Assembly (NCBI GenBank): GCA_022360075.1
Contig: JAKSDN010001337.1
Span: 1-14,078, forward strand
Source of the DNA: Kiloniellales bacterium
GTDB taxonomy: Bacteria > Pseudomonadota > Alphaproteobacteria > Kiloniellales > JAKSDN01
Direction: 5' to 3'
DNA length: 14,078 nucleotides
Part shown: positions 13,686-14,078 of the stretch, in pieces
Layout: each line of letters starts with the position of its first letter
How positions within the stretch are numbered: position 1 is the first letter of the stretch
Position numbers and translations under genes: made by a program
The notes under the pieces: model-generated
What the model saw: only the letters and a program-made list of their open reading frames with translations
What the model was told of the DNA's origin: nothing
The model's database searches: none

Positions 13686-14078
13686 ATGCCCGTTGATCGG
13701 CCAGTCCTGAGGTCTCGAACCTCCCGCGCCCCAGCCGACAGGCTCGGGTTTCTGGCTGCCGTCCTGCTGCTCGCGGGCTGCGCCGACGGCGCCGGCGATT
13801 TCAACGGCGACGGATTCGGCGACTTGGCGATCGGCGTGCCCTACAAGAACGTGAGCGAGGTCGACGACGCCGGCGCCGTGCTCGTGCTCTATGGCGACCC
13901 CGATTCGGGACGGCCCAGCGCCGAGAACAGCCAGACGATCCAACGCCGGCCCCCAGCCGAGGGCGACGCCGACGAGTCCGACGATCTGCCGGCGGGCACG
14001 GCGGAGCGTTTCGGCGCCGCCTTGACGATCGGCGACTTCAATGCCGACGGGCTGGCCGACCTCGCGGTCGGCGTACCC
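13686..14078 (+). CDS. FG-GAP repeat lipoprotein, 3'-truncated by the window edge
   Basis: Probable surface or outer-membrane-anchored protein with integrin-alpha-like FG-GAP repeats, which form beta-propeller blades with calcium-binding loops. ATG 13686 has GGAG seven bases upstream. The 131 visible residues begin with a basic N-region (about 1-19), a hydrophobic core and the lipobox LAGC (29-32). Ala at +2 does not match the inner-membrane retention signal, so Lol export to the outer membrane is expected. Six residues after the lipid cysteine comes the first repeat, DFNGDGFGDLAIGVP (a DxNxDGxxD calcium loop at 38-46). A second repeat, RFGAALTIGDFNADGLADLAVGVP split over the end of the window, follows an acidic linker (EGDADESDD). 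The gene runs off the right edge, so full length and repeat number are unknown. The ligand is unknown. Confidence 0.85.
   Translation, partial: MPVDRPVLRSRTSRAPADRLGFLAAVLLLAGCADGAGDFNGDGFGDLAIGVPYKNVSEVDDAGAVLVLYGDPDSGRPSAENSQTIQRRPPAEGDADESDDLPAGTAERFGAALTIGDFNADGLADLAVGVP

Noticed and set aside
13683..13943. 86-codon minus-strand open frame at the right end
   Set aside because: It is antisense to the FG-GAP lipoprotein, whose ribosome site, lipobox and repeat motifs are clear on the plus strand.

Overview
The window is high-GC DNA (roughly two-thirds G+C by eye) that looks like a chromosomal segment of an alphaproteobacterium, probably of the Rhodospirillales type. The evidence is gene content and order. 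pepA-holC on the minus strand stands back to back with lptF-lptG-lptD-surA-rsmA on the plus strand, followed by a converging yicC-gmk pair. This is a conserved alphaproteobacterial neighbourhood for outer-membrane biogenesis and housekeeping. I see no RNA gene, CRISPR array, phage gene, insertion sequence or toxin-antitoxin locus.

Layout: (1) bases 1-2066 hold two tandem paralogous EamA/DMT-family exporters; the first lacks its 5' end at the window edge. (2) 2077-4061 (minus) is the pepA-holC operon, meeting the transporter pair tail to tail. (3) 4062-4367 is a 306-base divergent control region with a good pepA promoter, a weaker lptF promoter candidate and a hairpin next to the lptF start. 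(4) 4368-8826 is lptF-lptG-lptD: the two permease subunits of the LPS transporter and the outer-membrane LPS translocon. (5) 8859-11087 is surA, the periplasmic chaperone for barrels such as LptD, and rsmA, the 16S rRNA dimethylase. pdxA, usually found between them, is absent. (6) 11098-12662 (minus) is yicC-gmk, with a convincing promoter at 12714-12742. (7) 12814-13587 is a short-chain dehydrogenase of unknown substrate. (8) 13686 to the right edge is the start of an FG-GAP-repeat lipoprotein, running off the window.

How the genes work together: LptF and LptG extract LPS from the inner membrane with the ATPase LptB (not in this window), and LptD inserts it into the outer membrane. SurA is needed to fold LptD, so the cluster couples LPS export to barrel assembly. 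RsmA, Gmk, YicC, PepA and HolC are housekeeping proteins of ribosome maturation, nucleotide supply, RNA turnover, peptide turnover and DNA replication.

I found no strong sign of an undescribed defence or mobile system. The points most worth checking are the missing pdxA with a 10-bp direct repeat at the junction, mutually exclusive hairpins over the ribosome-binding site of the FG-GAP lipoprotein, a hairpin in place of a Shine-Dalgarno at lptF, the reduced cysteine set of LptD, and several non-ATG starts.
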